From Prorocentrum cordatum (Eukaryota > Sar > Dinophyceae > Prorocentrales > Prorocentraceae): a stretch of DNA of 64,000 nucleotides. The translations under genes and the position numbers were made by a program. Numbering within the stretch: the first letter of the stretch is position 1; every line of letters starts with the position of its first letter. Under the pieces are notes generated by a model. It was not told the origin of the DNA and did no database searches. It saw nothing but the letters and a program-made list of their open reading frames with translations. The DNA lies in NCBI GenBank assembly GCA_963575745.1, contig CAUYUJ010003425.1, positions 522,097 through 586,096 of the forward strand, given 5' to 3'. This document shows, piece after piece, positions 1 to 9,984 of the stretch.

Positions 1-57
1 CTCCCTCACGAAACCCGGGCCTCGCCGGGGAAGGCGGCACCCGCCTCGAAAGAAGCG

Positions 58-894
58 GTGTCTAACAGCGTGCCCGCGCCCTGTGTGGCCCACCGCGCTC
101 CCACATCGGACGATAGCCTCGCGGCGACAGGTGTGGGCGCGCCGGCGAGCGTGGACAGGCACAGGCCTGAAGGCGAGCGCCAGCGAGAGGGGCTCGCCCC
201 CGCATGTCACAGTGCAGCGTTCCCCTCTGCCCCAGCTGCCAGAGGCGACCCGGCCCCTGCCTGGCGGCCAACCGCGCCCGCCCCGGCCCGCATGGCCTCG
301 CCAGGCGCCCCGGCCCCAGTAGCCACCGCGCCTTGCGAAGACACGGGCGACTCTGTCGGCGGACGCCGGGATGGGTCTGACGATTATGGGGGCCGGGCGG
401 CATCGCGCGCTTCGTCTGCCCGCGTCGCTCGCCGTGAGCGGCCGGCCTCGCGGCAGGCGATTGCCCAGTCAGATGACAGTAACAATGTTGCAACCCTGGG
501 GCGGATCGACGCGTTCCTCTTGGCTACGAGCGAGGGGGGGTCCTGGATGTCTGCCGTTGGCGGTCGGTTCAAAGTGGGCAAAGCTGTCCTAACCGAGCAC
601 TATGACAACAGCGACGTGTCTGTCTATGACGCTTGGGCGTCGGCGCCGGAGCCGCTGGAGCACGGCGGCCTGTGCATGCCCTTCCCCGACGACGACGCCG
701 GCCAGGCGGGGCACGTGCGCCTGCAGCACGGCGAGATCTCTGCGTCTTCTCTGCTGCATCGACGGCGCGACCGCCAGGGCAGAGCTGCTCTGGCGACGTG
801 CAAGAGCGCCACCGCTGCGCGGATTGCCCAGCGAGGGCTAGCTGCAGAGCGGCCGGCATGGATAGTGCGGCCAGCGAACAGAGAGGCCGTTTGA
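58..894 (+). CDS. Hypothetical open frame, possibly an exon
   Basis: A 278-codon frame runs from a GTG at 58 to a stop at 894; no ATG lies near the start, so the real 5' boundary may be a splice acceptor. The first half is Ala/Pro/Arg-rich and could be spurious, as expected for GC-rich DNA. The second half, about residues 140-250, has more balanced composition (for example LGRIDAFLLATSEGG and HYDNSDVSVYDAW) and reads like real protein. I recognise no family. The antisense frames are short and Arg-rich, which mildly favours this strand. It could be one exon of a gene starting outside the window. Confidence 0.3.
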   Translation: MSNSVPAPCVAHRAPTSDDSLAATGVGAPASVDRHRPEGERQREGLAPACHSAAFPSAPAARGDPAPAWRPTAPAPARMASPGAPAPVATAPCEDTGDSVGGRRDGSDDYGGRAASRASSARVARRERPASRQAIAQSDDSNNVATLGRIDAFLLATSEGGSWMSAVGGRFKVGKAVLTEHYDNSDVSVYDAWASAPEPLEHGGLCMPFPDDDAGQAGHVRLQHGEISASSLLHRRRDRQGRAALATCKSATAARIAQRGLAAERPAWIVRPANREAV

Positions 895-930
895 CCAAGC
901 CGGATCCTCACATCTCTGTTTGTCAGAAGC

Positions 931-967
931 AGCTGCAGCAGCAGCAGCAGCAGCTTCCGTTTGACCT

Positions 968-1003
<36 letters not shown>

Positions 1004-1004
1004 G
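931..1004. repeat. (CAG)n microsatellite
   Basis: Two interrupted runs of CAG triplets, split by a short non-repeat at about 955-965. They read as poly-Gln or poly-Ala depending on frame. Confidence 0.9.
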
Positions 1005-1040
1005 AGAGGCACCCAGCGACCAGACGGCCCTTTGCCGTGA

Positions 1041-1285
1041 TCTTCACAACTCTGACTGTCAGAAGGAGGTACTCTTGCTCCCTGACGCCTTTCCGGGCAC
1101 CCCTGGCGGCCAGCAGACCTCGCAAGAAGACACAGGGCCCGTCAGGCCAGAAGGGAACGGATCTCCTCACAGCTCTGACTGTCAGAAGGAGGTACCCTTG
1201 CTCCCTGACGCCCTTCGGGCACCCCCGGCGGCCAGCAGACTTCGCAAGAAGACGCAGGGCCCGTCAGGCCAGAAGGGAGCGGAGC
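1041..1285. repeat. Two tandem copies of a 123-bp unit
   Basis: The block starting at the TCTGACTGTC at 1051 recurs from 1174, a period of 123 bp (41 codons). Both copies contain a GTCAGAAGGAGGTAC-type segment and a GGGCCCGTCAGGCCAGAAGG segment. A third, more decayed partial copy ends near 1500. The period keeps the frame, so it could derive from a protein repeat, but no convincing domain is visible. Confidence 0.75.
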
Positions 1286-1309
1286 GGTTGCAACGATGCA
1301 GAGCGGTCA

Positions 1310-1381
1310 GACGGCCATCAGCCGCGACCCTGGCATCCATCTGGGGCAACCAGAATCGACGGCCATCAGCCGCAACCCTGG
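1310..1381. repeat. Two short hairpins followed by CCCTGG
   Basis: At 1310-1333 and about 1357-1381 a CGGC-CATCA-GCCG stem-loop is followed within a few bases by CCCTGG. These are the first members of a local family also found at 1602-1804, 2904-3448 and 4411-4700. Confidence 0.7.
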
Positions 1382-1601
1382 CGGCGAGGGATCCGCGAGA
1401 GCTCGAGGTACTCTTGCATCCCGGTGCCCCAGCCCCCCTCACGGCTGCGGCTGTCCGAAAGAGGCTCCCGGGAGACACCGGGCCCGTCAGGCCAGGAGGG
1501 AAATAAACTGCGCAGCGCGTTCAGGCGGCAGCGCGTGGGGTGGAGGTGGGGGCGGCCGCGGCAGCCCTCGACATCAGGTAATGGGAAGCGAACTCGCGCA
1601 G

Positions 1602-1804
1602 ACGGCCATCAGCCGTATCCCTGGCTTCCCACGCGACGGTTTTCGACCAGCCTCGCGTTCCTGGCGGCCACTTGTTACCCCGCCAGCCCATCCTGCAACG
1701 GTGCCCCGATCGATCTGCGCGCTCCGGCGACTACGGGTCTCGTGGCAGCCGTCCGCTGCGCCCTGGTTCTCCAAATTGTTACGCAGCCGTCAGCTGCGCC
1801 CTGG
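1602..1804. repeat. Three perfect hairpins followed by CCCTGG
   Basis: 1602-1624 has ACGGC-CATCA-GCCGT then CCCTGG. 1745-1766 has GCAGC-CGTCC-GCTGC then CCCTGG. 1783-1804 has GCAGC-CGTCA-GCTGC then CCCTGG. Stem sequence changes on both sides between the first and the others, so pairing is kept while the sequence differs. Confidence 0.75.
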
Positions 1805-1867
1805 CTACATGTAGGAATGTTACAAGAACATCTGACCGTCCGCCAGATCCGTAGCAGTCTGCAGGGA

Positions 1868-1969
1868 TGCCAGACCTCAACCCAGGGCGAGGAATGTCAC
1901 GACAAGGTGATATGGGCGATGCGGGCGGGCATCAAAACACCCAGAGTAGTATCTCTCACTGTCGAGTAA
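1868..1969 (+). pseudogene. Cysteine-rich dinoflagellate-type module, copy A (decayed)
   Basis: The plus frame reads a C-x-T-x2-x-G-E-E-C-x3-V-x-W-A-M-R-A-G-I signature from 1868, ending at a stop at 1967-1969. The second half of the module (the DFQ..LH part seen intact in copy C at 2302-2676) is out of frame here. The signature resembles a module I associate with dinoflagellate predicted proteins; I know no formal family name. Function unknown. Confidence 0.5.
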
Positions 1970-2092
1970 CTCCAGCCTCGAGGGCTTCCAGCAGCACCCG
2001 CATGCAACGGACAAGCCCCCGGACGCTTACCCCGAGCCATGTGCAGCGGCGCAGGCCAAGGAGCGACCGTTTGAGCAATTCCCTGCGTGACA

Positions 2093-2197
2093 GAAGAGTG
2101 CTGCACCAGTGGCGAGGGCGACGAGTGCCACGAGAAGGTGGAGTGGGCGATGCGGGCGGGCATCCAAAACATCCGGAATGGTCCCGCTGACGAGTAA
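2093..2197 (+). pseudogene. Cysteine-rich module, copy B (decayed)
   Basis: A second copy: E-C-C-T-S-G-E-G-D-E-C-H-E-K-V-E-W-A-M followed by RAGIQN, ended by a TAA at 2195-2197 before the DFQ..LH half. That half is still recognisable in DNA to about 2290 but interrupted. Confidence 0.5.
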
Positions 2198-2301
2198 CTC
2201 CAGCCTCGATGACTTTCCGCAGCACTTGCACGGCGTGGACAGGTCCCCGAAGCCATGTGCGTCGGCGCAGTCCGAGGAGCCTCCGATAGCGCAGTGAACC
2301 A

Positions 2302-2676
2302 TTGCCAGGGGAGTGCCGCACCAGCGTCGAGGGCGACGAGTGCTACGAGAAGGTGGAGTGGGCGATGCGGGCGGGCATCCAAAACACCTGGAGTGGCATC
2401 CCTCTGACGTGCAACTCCAGCATCGAGGACTTCCAGCAGCACTTGCACGGCATGGGCTGGCTTTCCGACGTTTGCCCCAAGCCAGGTGCAGCGGCGCAGT
2501 CCGAGGAGCGGATCCGGACAAGTTTTGGAGCCCCGATGCCTACAGCAGCGCACGTTGGTACTCCAATGCCTACAGGAAAACATTTAGATGAGTTGCTCAC
2601 GTCGGTCTACCCTGGATACGAACAAGTTGGTCGTAATTGCCAGTGTGGTACACCAAGTTCGCTGGCAGCAGCGTAA
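2302..2676 (+). CDS. Cysteine-rich module protein fragment, copy C (open)
   Basis: The best preserved copy. A 124-codon frame opens with ECRTSVEGDECYEKVEWAMR (residues ~4-23), continues through GIQNTWSGIPLTCNSS and reaches IEDFQQHLHG at ~residues 41-50, followed by VCPKP. In dinoflagellate proteins of this type such modules occur in strings as parts of longer proteins; their role is unknown to me. After residue ~75 the sequence changes to short TPMPT-type repeats and a final C-x-C. The upstream ATG is probably not a genuine start, because the module normally sits inside a larger protein. It is one of six tandem relics at 1868-4020. Confidence 0.5.
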   Translation: MPGECRTSVEGDECYEKVEWAMRAGIQNTWSGIPLTCNSSIEDFQQHLHGMGWLSDVCPKPGAAAQSEERIRTSFGAPMPTAAHVGTPMPTGKHLDELLTSVYPGYEQVGRNCQCGTPSSLAAA

Positions 2677-2903
2677 CAGGTGCACCAGTGTGCAGCAGCA
2701 CCGATTGCACCTATCGAAGACGCCTGTGGCGAACAACCGCCGCCCCCCGACTGTTTGATTCGCCCGTTCGGCTGGTGTTGTGCCTACGGTCGGCCCTGCT
2801 CTGGGATCGTGGCGCTTCGCGCATTTTAACTGTCCTGCGCGTTGGGTGGAGGCGGGGGCGGCAGTGGCAGCCCTCAGCAGCAGGTGATGGCAGGCGAACT
2901 TCA

Positions 2904-3448
2904 GACGGCCATCAGCCGCACCCCTGGCCTTCCCACGCGACGGCTTTCGACCCGCCTCGCGTGCCTGGTGGCCCCACGTTTCCCACCTGCCCATCCTGGA
3001 ACGGTGCCCCGATCGATCCGCGCGCTCTGGCGAACTTCAGAGCGGCCATCAGCCATCAGCCACCCCTGGCCTTCCCACGCGACGGCTTTCGACCCGCCTC
3101 GCGTGCCTGGTGGCCCCACGTTTCCCACCTGCCCATCCTGGAACGGTGCCCCGATCGATCCGCGCGCTCTGGCGACTACGGTTGGGCGGAGGCGGGGGCG
3201 GCGGTGGCAGCCCTCAGCAGCAGGTAATGGCAAGCGGACTCGTACAGACGGCCATCAGCCGTACCCCTGGCCTTCCCACGCGACGGCTTTCGACCCGCCT
3301 CGCGTGCCTGGTGGCCCCACGTTTCCCACCTGCCCATCCTGGAACGGTGCCCCGATCGATCCGCGCGCTCGGGCGTTTACGGTTCTCGTGGCAGCCGTCC
3401 GCCGCACCCTGGCTCAAGTTTTTTACGCAGCCGCCAGCTGCACCCTGG
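2904..3448. repeat. Five more hairpins followed by CCCTGG
   Basis: 2904-2927 and 3248-3270 have CGGC or ACGGC stems with a CATCA loop. 3042-3069 is a variant with a duplicated ATCAGCC. 3391-3412 has GCAGC/GCCGC with one mismatch. 3427-3448 has GCAGC-CGCCA-GCTGC. All are followed by CCCTGG. Confidence 0.7.
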
Positions 3449-3920
3449 CTGCATGTCGCAAAATTACAAGAACATCTGGCCGTCCGCCGGAGCAGTCTGC
3501 AGGGATGCCAGGCCTCAACCCAGGGCGAGGAATGTCACGAGAAGGTGATGTGGGCGATGCGGACGGGCATTAGAACACCCAGGGTAGTATCTCCCACGTT
3601 GGAGTAACTCCAGCCTCGAGGGCGTCCAGCAGCTCCAGCAGGCAACGGACAAGCCCCCGGACGCTTGCCCCAAGCCTGCGCTGCGGCGCAGGCCAAGGAG
3701 CGACCGTTAGAGCAGGTGCCTGCGTGACAGAGGAGTGCCGCACCAGTGGCGAGGGCGACGCGCGCTACGGGAAGGTAGAGTGGGCGGCGAGGGCGGGCAT
3801 CCAAAGCATCCGGGGTGGTCCCTCAGACGAGTACTCCAGCTTCGTGGACTTCCAGCAGCACTTGCACGGCGTGGGCAGGTCTCCGTCGCTCGTCCCAGGC
3901 CTTGTACGTCGGCGCAGTCC
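3180..3920 (+). repeat. Segmental duplication, copy 2
   Basis: Partner of 1540-2300, with the same sub-block order. A shared hairpin pair at 3391-3448 matches the pair at 1745-1804. Confidence 0.75.
3507..3607 (+). pseudogene. Cysteine-rich module, copy D (decayed)
   Basis: Reads GCQASTQGEECHEKVMWAMR then TGIRTP and stops at 3605-3607. It is almost the same as copy A, as expected from the segmental duplication. Confidence 0.5.
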
Positions 3921-3936
3921 GAGGAGCGTCCGATAG
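3724..3936 (+). pseudogene. Cysteine-rich module, copy E (partly open)
   Basis: A 70-codon frame with EECRTSGEGDARYGKVEWAA, where the second module cysteine is replaced by Arg, followed by FVDFQQHLHG. The later CP-rich tail is lost. Confidence 0.45.
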
Positions 3937-3948
3937 TGCAGTTCACCA

Positions 3949-4020
3949 GTGCCAGAGGAGTGCCGCACCAGCGTCGAGGGCGAAGAGTGCTACGAGAAGG
4001 GCTGGAAGGGTCACCCTAAA
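3949..4020 (+). pseudogene. Cysteine-rich module, copy F (truncated)
   Basis: Only the start EECRTSVEGEECYEK is kept; the sequence then leaves the module at about 3998. Confidence 0.45.
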
Positions 4021-4410
4021 ATCCGCCCCGTTTTAAGGCGACCCTCCCGGGCTCAAGGCCGCTCCCGCGCGCCCGCCCCGTTCGCGGGCACTGCCGACGC
4101 GGGTCCGAAGAGGCCGACAGCCACCCTGTCGGAATGCAGGCGCTCTGGTGGGGATCAGCACTCGGCCGAGTGCTGATCCCTACCTGATTGGCGCCCAATG
4201 GGGATCCTGGCAGCAGGAAGCAGGCTCGGGTAGGATCCAGCACTGGTCCAAAGACTGACCACGCCGTCGGTGCCTGGCGGGGCCCCGGCAGACCCTGGCA
4301 GTCGGGCGGCCGCGTGGCAAGAGCGGGACAGCTCCCCGGCGCTGCAGACGGGCCCATTGGCAAGGCCGAAGCGCGGCAGCTTCCGTGGGACGTCCCTATA
4401 CCGTCTCGCA

Positions 4411-4700
4411 GCAGCCGCAGCTGCTCCCTGGCTTATACCAAACTCTGCGCAGCCGTTAGCTACACCCCTGGTAACATGGGCAGATTTGCAGGTAAGGTGA
4501 TGCCGGCAGGCCACCGACACAGGGTCCAGCAGGTCGACAGTTGACAGTGCTACCCGTCGGGGGGCTCTGCTCGCACCTGTCCTGGCTGCGTGGGTGCCAG
4601 ATGGCAGCGCAACCCTGGGACATTATGTGTCCCCACACGTTCCACTGGACGTGGACCTGTCTTATACTAAACTCTGAGCAGCCGTTAGCTGCAACCCTGG
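4411..4700. repeat. Three hairpins in a longer shared context
   Basis: 4410-4431 (AGCAGC-CGCA-GCTGCT), 4449-4471 (one mismatch) and 4678-4700 (GCAGC-CGTTA-GCTGC), each followed by CCCTGG. The last two share flanks CTTATAC-AAACTCTG upstream and TAACATGGG downstream, so the repeat there is about 45 bp long. Confidence 0.7.
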
Positions 4701-5340
4701 TAACATGGGCCCTGGCCCGCCCCTCTCCCTTTCCCCCTCCTGGCGCCGGGTGTCCCTGGCGGGCCCCTCCATGTGGCCGGCTGGTGATGTCTGTCCCCGC
4801 CGCCCCCACCGCAGGAGGGCCCCACGCGGGCAGGGTGGCCTGTCAGGACCCCGTGACCCTGCATAGCAATGTGGGTGATCGCCCCCTGGCGCTGTCGCCC
4901 CCTGGCGCCTACTCTCCCGGCCGCGCTGGCGACGTCCATCCCCGCCAGTCAGGCCTCCTTTCCGCGCAATACGCGGTTCTCTGCGACGCTCACGTCGTGA
5001 CCGCGTGGCCATGGGCCGGGCCCGCAGGTGCCATCGCCTTCGGGCCGGTTCGTTGCCCTTGCTCGGGACTGGTGCGTTCCCCTGGATACGTGCGCGGCGT
5101 CTCGGAGTGGCCCAGCCTTCCGTCGGACGCTGTGCTTCCATCCTCGTTCCGTCCCAGCCGAGCCCAGGCAGGTCTACGCCGTCAACGCGGCCCTGGCCCT
5201 TGGCGCCCCCTGGCGACATGACCAGTGCGTACCTTGCCTTTCCCCACTGCAGTGTCTGGGAGGATTGTGCGCGCAGGACACCCTCTGCCTGTCCCGACAG
5301 CACCCTCACCGTGGTGGACTCCCTGGCACTTTGCCACAGG
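4701..5340. other. No gene recognised; CCTGGCG-rich
   Basis: Many CCCTGGC and TGGCGCC words in GC-rich DNA; open frames on both strands are Arg/Pro-rich and look spurious. Confidence 0.5.
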
Positions 5341-6560
5341 TCTGCATGATGCTCGAGCTTCCCTGGGCGTTGCGGTTCAGCCAGTCAGCCCCCCGCCGCC
5401 GCTGCCGCCGTTGCTGCCTCGCCGCCGCTACCCCAGCCGCTGCTTTGCGAGCTGGCCCGGCCGGCTCGTGCTGCGCCCAGCAGCTAATTAGGTTTGCCCG
5501 TCGGCCTGGACACCCTTCTCGCCGCCTTTCCTCTGATGCGCGGCCGCGACCAAAAAAAAATACCCCCGCCAGTGTTTGCTCCTGTTGTCAATTAGTAGGC
5601 CCGCGCCCCGGACTTACGACTCGCCGCTTGCGCTCTCGCCCGCGGCCGCGACCAAAAAAGCACCCCCGCCAGTCTACGGGCGCCTGCGGTTCAGCCAAGG
5701 CACTTCCGTGGCTCCACCGCGCCGCGGCCGCAACCTCGGCTTCAGTGCCGGTGTTCACCCCGCGGTGTCCGCGCACGTCTGTCGCCACCCCTGGCGTGCT
5801 GACCGCGGGTTACGCTTCTCCCTCTACAGGGCTTCTGGTGCGCGACTTCGCTGGCGCCACCTCTTGCACCATCCAGGCCTCGGCCCGCTGCTCGGGTTTC
5901 TCTGAGTTGCTGCCTTGGCCCTTTCGTGGTGCCCCTACGCGCCATGTTGGCCGCGCTGCAACTTCGGTTGCTTATGTCACTCGCATTCGTGCGTTCCGCT
6001 GCTGTTGGACCTTCTGGCCTCGGCCACCCTGGTGCTCCGCAGCCTGCTGATGCTCACGCCCGCACTGGGCACGCCATTCGGCTTTTGGCAATCGGTTCTC
6101 TGGCTGCGGCCACCATGGTACTTCCGCAATCCCACGGGCGCCTACGCCCCTGCACCTAATTGCTCGCAGCTCGCAAGCCCTGGCCACCGCCCACCCTGGT
6201 AGCCAGCCCCTCCTTGCAGCGCGTTGCACGCGTGCACCCTGGCAGCGCAGCTCTTCAGCAGTTGCTGTCAGCCCCTTCCCACTCGCCGGCCTGGCCGCCG
6301 AGGTGCTGCGTGGGGCCTCGGCCCGCAGCTTTGTTGATTCGTCTTTGCGCGCCCTGCTCTGACTGGACTCGCCGCCGGCGCGCTCGCCTGCGACCGCTGA
6401 CTAAAAAATGCCTCCGCCAGTGGCGCTGCCCCTCGCTGTGTTGTTCCTCTACTTCGGCGCGGCCCGCCCTAGTCTGCTCGGCGTTCGACTCGTCCTCGCG
6501 CGCCCGCGCGCCAGAAAATGCACCCGCCAGCCCATCCGGAAGCGATGCCCAGGCGAATTG
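5341..6560. repeat. Decayed repeats around a CGACC-A(n)-CCCGCCAG motif
   Basis: A motif of a GC-rich arm, a short A-run and CC(C/T)CCGCCAG recurs near 5540, 5642, 6395 and 6506, embedded in diverged 100-150-bp neighbourhoods. A 340-codon frame at 5028-6050 crosses these repeats and is not convincing. Hairpins ending in CCCTGG also occur near 6014 (GGCC-TC-GGCC) and 6227 (GCACGCGTGC). Confidence 0.5.
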
Positions 6561-7439
6561 CCTCTCTGGGTCTCCTCGGATGTATCGGGCCAACTTGGGC
6601 GCCCCTCGCCTCGCGCAGCTCCGCCTCCAGGCCTAGAGGAGGGGGTTGGGGGGGCAAACCCCTCCCCGCGGGGGAAGAGGGAGGGGGCGGAAGAGAAACC
6701 GCTCTAGACCACCTGCGCCCAAACCACATCCGGGCCTCCTGTTTACGAGAAACGCCATTAGTCGACCAGCGCGAGATACCGCTCGCAGCCAGGCCTGCCC
6801 CCGCCATGGGCCGCGCCCCATTTTTACTCCAGACACCCGATCAGATAGCAACAGGCCCATTGGGGGGGGGCCGTCTTGGACAAACAGGCCAAAGATGCAG
6901 GTGTGGCCCCTCTCCCTGGATCCCCATCCGCCCCCCCCCCCCCCCAAGACTCCCTCTCCACCCTTCCCCCCCCCTGGCGCTTGCGCTGGCAGGTGCAGCC
7001 CGAAATTTGTCCCCATTGTCGGCTTCATCTGTCACTCAGGCCCCCCGGCCAGAAGTCCCGGGCCAAGCCGGAGGCCACGGCTGGAAGTTGGATCCAGCTC
7101 GCCCCGCGGGCGCGCAGGGCCTGCCGCGCGAGTCGCCGGTCAGAGCTCCCGCCGCAGACTGCTGCGCGCCCTGGCCGCAGCGCTGCCTTCTCAGCCATCG
7201 CAGCGAATCCCCGAGACCACCGTATATCTACAGCCAGCCATGATGAGAACCACTTGATCTTCGTCTGCTCCTCACGCGGGCGCGTCTGCCAGCGGCGGCG
7301 AGCATTCGGGCTGTCGGCGACGCGCATAGAAAGCGTGCAAACCCGCGCAACCGCGGCAACTGGAACAGGATGCTCCTGCGCAAGCACCCAGACACTTCCA
7401 AAGGGGAGGCGAAGGTGCCGGATGATATGTTTCACGTAG
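6561..7439. other. No gene recognised; G- and C-runs
   Basis: Contains a G-run/C-run pair at about 6638-6668, a G8 near 6862, a C14 near 6931 and other homopolymers. No coding frame stands out. Confidence 0.5.
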
Positions 7440-7800
7440 GTCGCCTTTTTGATGCAGAGATGGGGATGTAGAATGCGACTCTTCAGCCTCCCCCCCCTCG
7501 CCTCCCGCCAGCCTTCAATCCTTCTCCTCCTGGTCGCGCCGCTAATGCCCGCGCGCCTTTTGCGTCTGCAGCTGAACGCTGCGTGGGGCATTCGCCCTGG
7601 CGCGCAGCCGGGGGCCGCGCGCGGCTGTTGTCTCGCGCTCCTCTCGCCAGATCCGACCTGGCCCCTGATTGCGCCGGGCCGGGCAAACCGAAACATCGAC
7701 CTCGTCTAACCGTTGGCGCCGCCCCGTTTCCTCTCCGCGCCCCCGCCCGCACTCGCCGCGCCGGCGCGTCGAGTCCTAGGCGGTAGCTCCCGCGGCGCGC
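7440..7800 (+). repeat. Direct repeat, copy 1 (partner at 8458-8805)
   Basis: Starts with TCGCCTTTTT and shares, with small changes, a long stretch through CAGATCCGACCTGGCCCC and GTTGGCGCCGCCCCGTTTCC with 8458-8805. The offset is about 1.01 kb. Confidence 0.8.
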
Positions 7801-7810
7801 GATCCATCTC

Positions 7811-8460
7811 CCAGGAGGCCTCTGTGCTTTTGCACTGGCTCCTGTTTCGCTCGCCCGTGCACCCTCCGCCGCCGCCGCCCGCCCGCCTGCGCCCCCCTTG
7901 ATCCCCTCCCCTCCCCCGTCGCCTCCCCCCCCGCCCCTTCCCCTCCTGCCCCCCCCCTTCTGCCCCCCTCTCCTCCCCCGCCGTTCCTGCGCCATTGCAG
8001 CTTCGTTCCAATCTACATGAAGCGCCCCGTCGCCTCGGGGGCGCGAGCCAGGATGGATCGTTTCACCATCCCCGGAGAGAACGAGCCAGAGGCACTAGTC
8101 GAGCTCGCTCGCGTTATCCCGGCCTCTGGGTTTCCTGCAATTTTGACGCGCCGCTGGACGTTGAGCTGCCGGGGCCCGGGCGCGCCGGGCCGGGCGCGGC
8201 GCGCGCGCGCCCCCAGATAGACCCTGAATATCACGAGCCCCTCCTCGGAAAGCTCATCCTCGGCCCCCTCTCTGCCCTCTCGGCTTGGCCCCGCCCCCCC
8301 CCATCGCCTCTTCCCGCCTCGCCCCCCTCGCCGCCTTGCCCCGGCCCGCCGCCTCCGCCCCCCCCCTCCTCCTGCCGCGGACGAAGGCGTCTGCCGAGCC
8401 CGCCCTGGAGACCCTCCCAAACGGGAAGCGGCGGCGCCGGATGAGCTGCATTATTCGGTT
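7811..8460 (+). repeat. Dispersed repeat, copy 1, with a conserved short frame
   Basis: Matches 12262-12930. Both begin near CTGTGCTTTTG and continue through a segment coding DRFTIPGEN, then PEALVELARV and ASGFPA. The frame in this copy opens at 8017 (67 codons). Most differences between copies leave the peptide similar, so it may derive from a gene exon; function unknown. The tail is C-rich. Confidence 0.65.
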
Positions 8461-8805
8461 CGCCTTTTTGGGGCAGAGGCGGGGATGTAGAAAGCGACTC
8501 TTCCGCCTTCCTCCATCTCTCCTCCCCCGCCGGCCTTCGGCCCTCCTCCTCCTGGTCGCGCCCTTCTGCGTCTGCAGCTGAACGCTGCGTGGGGCGTCCG
8601 CCCTCGCGCGCAGCCGGGGGCCGCTTGCGGCTGCTGTCTCACGCCCCTCTCGCCAGATCCGACCTGGCCCCTGATTGCGCTGGGCCGGGCAAACAAAAAC
8701 ATCGACCTTTTAACCGTTGGCGCCGCCCCGTTTCCTCTCCGCGCCCCCATCCGCACTCGCCGCGCTGGCGCGTCGAGTCCTCGGCGGTGGCCCCCGCGAC
8801 GCGCG
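8458..8805 (+). repeat. Direct repeat, copy 2
   Basis: Partner of 7440-7800. Together with the intervening 7811-8460 block this gives a ~1-kb partial tandem duplication. Confidence 0.8.
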
Positions 8806-9290
8806 ATTCCTCAAAGATGGAATTCTGTTCGCCTCAACTGCCAGTCCTTCGTCGTCCATTGTGTGATGGCGGTTGCGATGACAGTCGAACCATGGCTCTG
8901 ATGTCGCGACTTCTTCTTCTGTCTCGCCCTGCGCGCTGCGATCAAGGGCGCGAAGCACTCATCGAAGAAAAAGAGGCACAACTGCTCAATGCTAGCGCAT
9001 GCTGCCGCAAAGGCGTCTTCGGGCTCGAGCAAAAGCGCGCCGCCGGGCATCGCGCGCGCGGCAGCGCGCGGCAACGGTGCCCAGGATTGCTGAGAGGGCT
9101 ACGGCCCCACCGCACACCCTAACCAACCTCTGGCGGGGCATCAATTGCGAATGCATGCTGGCGGCGTCGTTGCGTTCGCGAATGCAGATCGAATGCTTCT
9201 GGCCCTAATTTACCGGCCGACGCGCGCGGGAATGGCAACGACAGCTTCGATGGTACGCCATGCCTTCTCGTGGGAAAACATTGCGAACAT
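8806..9290. other. No feature recognised
   Basis: Less repetitive DNA between the direct repeat and the decayed reverse-transcriptase element. Frames on both strands are short. Confidence 0.4.
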
Positions 9291-9725
9291 TCAGGCGCGC
9301 TCCGACGGCCTCGGCCGCGCGCCGTTTGCGGCGCGAGCATGAAAACCTGAGCGCAAATACTTAGGTTCATGCTCTATATCAGCAAAGGCCTGTCCCCAGA
9401 TGTGCGCAGAGTAGTCGCTAGAAATAATCGCCTCACCAGATGTTGCTAGATCCCTGGCAGCCCGCGCTGGGCATGGATTGCGCGTGATTCTGCGCTTCGC
9501 TTTCTGGCGGGTCCAAGATCTAGCCGGGGGAGGTGAGCGAGGACTGCGCTGAGGAATGCGCGCGCGGGTCAGCCGGCTCGTCGCACAAGGCCACGCATAA
9601 AACGCGCGTCGCTCGCCATCCACCAGCTTTACTAGATGCCAGATCCAGGAAAACTTCGCGATCGACCGAATAATTAGACTTGCGAATAAAACTACATCTA
9701 CATCATGGTGTCGCACAGGGCGCAT
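9291..9725 (-). pseudogene. Possible C-terminal remnant of the decayed RT element
   Basis: Directly downstream, on the minus strand, of the catalytic RT segment at 9703-9984. A second minus frame around 9600-9690 reads VDREVFLDLASS, where FLDL resembles the FLD motif after the RT core of Penelope-like elements. Frames are broken and the assignment rests mostly on position. Confidence 0.3.
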
Positions 9726-9984
9726 TCAGATGCGCCTCGAAGCTGCAGGGGGCATCCAAGGAACCTGCCCAGACAAATAACCCGTCGTCCAGATACCGAG
9801 CCCAAGACATCTCCAGGATGTGCGCATGCTTTAAAACATCGTGGTGCTTCTCGTGATCACATGCTGACTGCGCTGCAACCTGTGCTGCGCAGCCCCAGCC
9901 CATGGCCGCTCCTTTGCGCTGCCTGCGCTGGAAATCGTCGACATGGAAATAAGTGCGAATCAACAAATGTTCGAGAATGTCCAC
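9703..9984 (-). pseudogene. Reverse transcriptase palm fragment
   Basis: Reading the minus strand, the fragment has ILEHLLIRTYFHVDDFQRRQ, then KGAAMGWGCAAQVAAQSAC (RT motif B, GxxMG followed by small residues), then about 20 residues later ARYLDDGLFVWAGS (motif C, with the two catalytic aspartates of the Y-x-D-D type). The NYF-x-F...RQ..GxAMG...E...RY-x-DD...W.G spacing fits Penelope-like RTs better than LINE or LTR RTs. An in-frame stop lies just upstream and a frame change joins it to 9960-10364, so it is a dead copy. Confidence 0.6.

Larger units (their letters stand above)
1540..2300 (+). repeat. Segmental duplication, copy 1 (partner at 3180-3920)
   Basis: This segment and 3180-3920 share the same order of parts: a GGAGG-CGGGGGCGGC-rich start, a ~190-bp block ending in GATCGATCYGCGCGCTC, two GCAGC-loop-GCTGC hairpins, a shared ACAAGAACATCTG stretch, then cysteine-rich module copies. 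The offset is about 1.64 kb. Further partial copies of the ~190-bp block lie at about 2838-3030 and 3040-3180. Confidence 0.75.

Noticed and set aside
5028-6050. 340-codon plus frame, Cys/Arg/Pro-rich
   Set aside because: It spans decayed repeats with A-runs and has no recognisable motif; GC-rich DNA gives such frames by chance.
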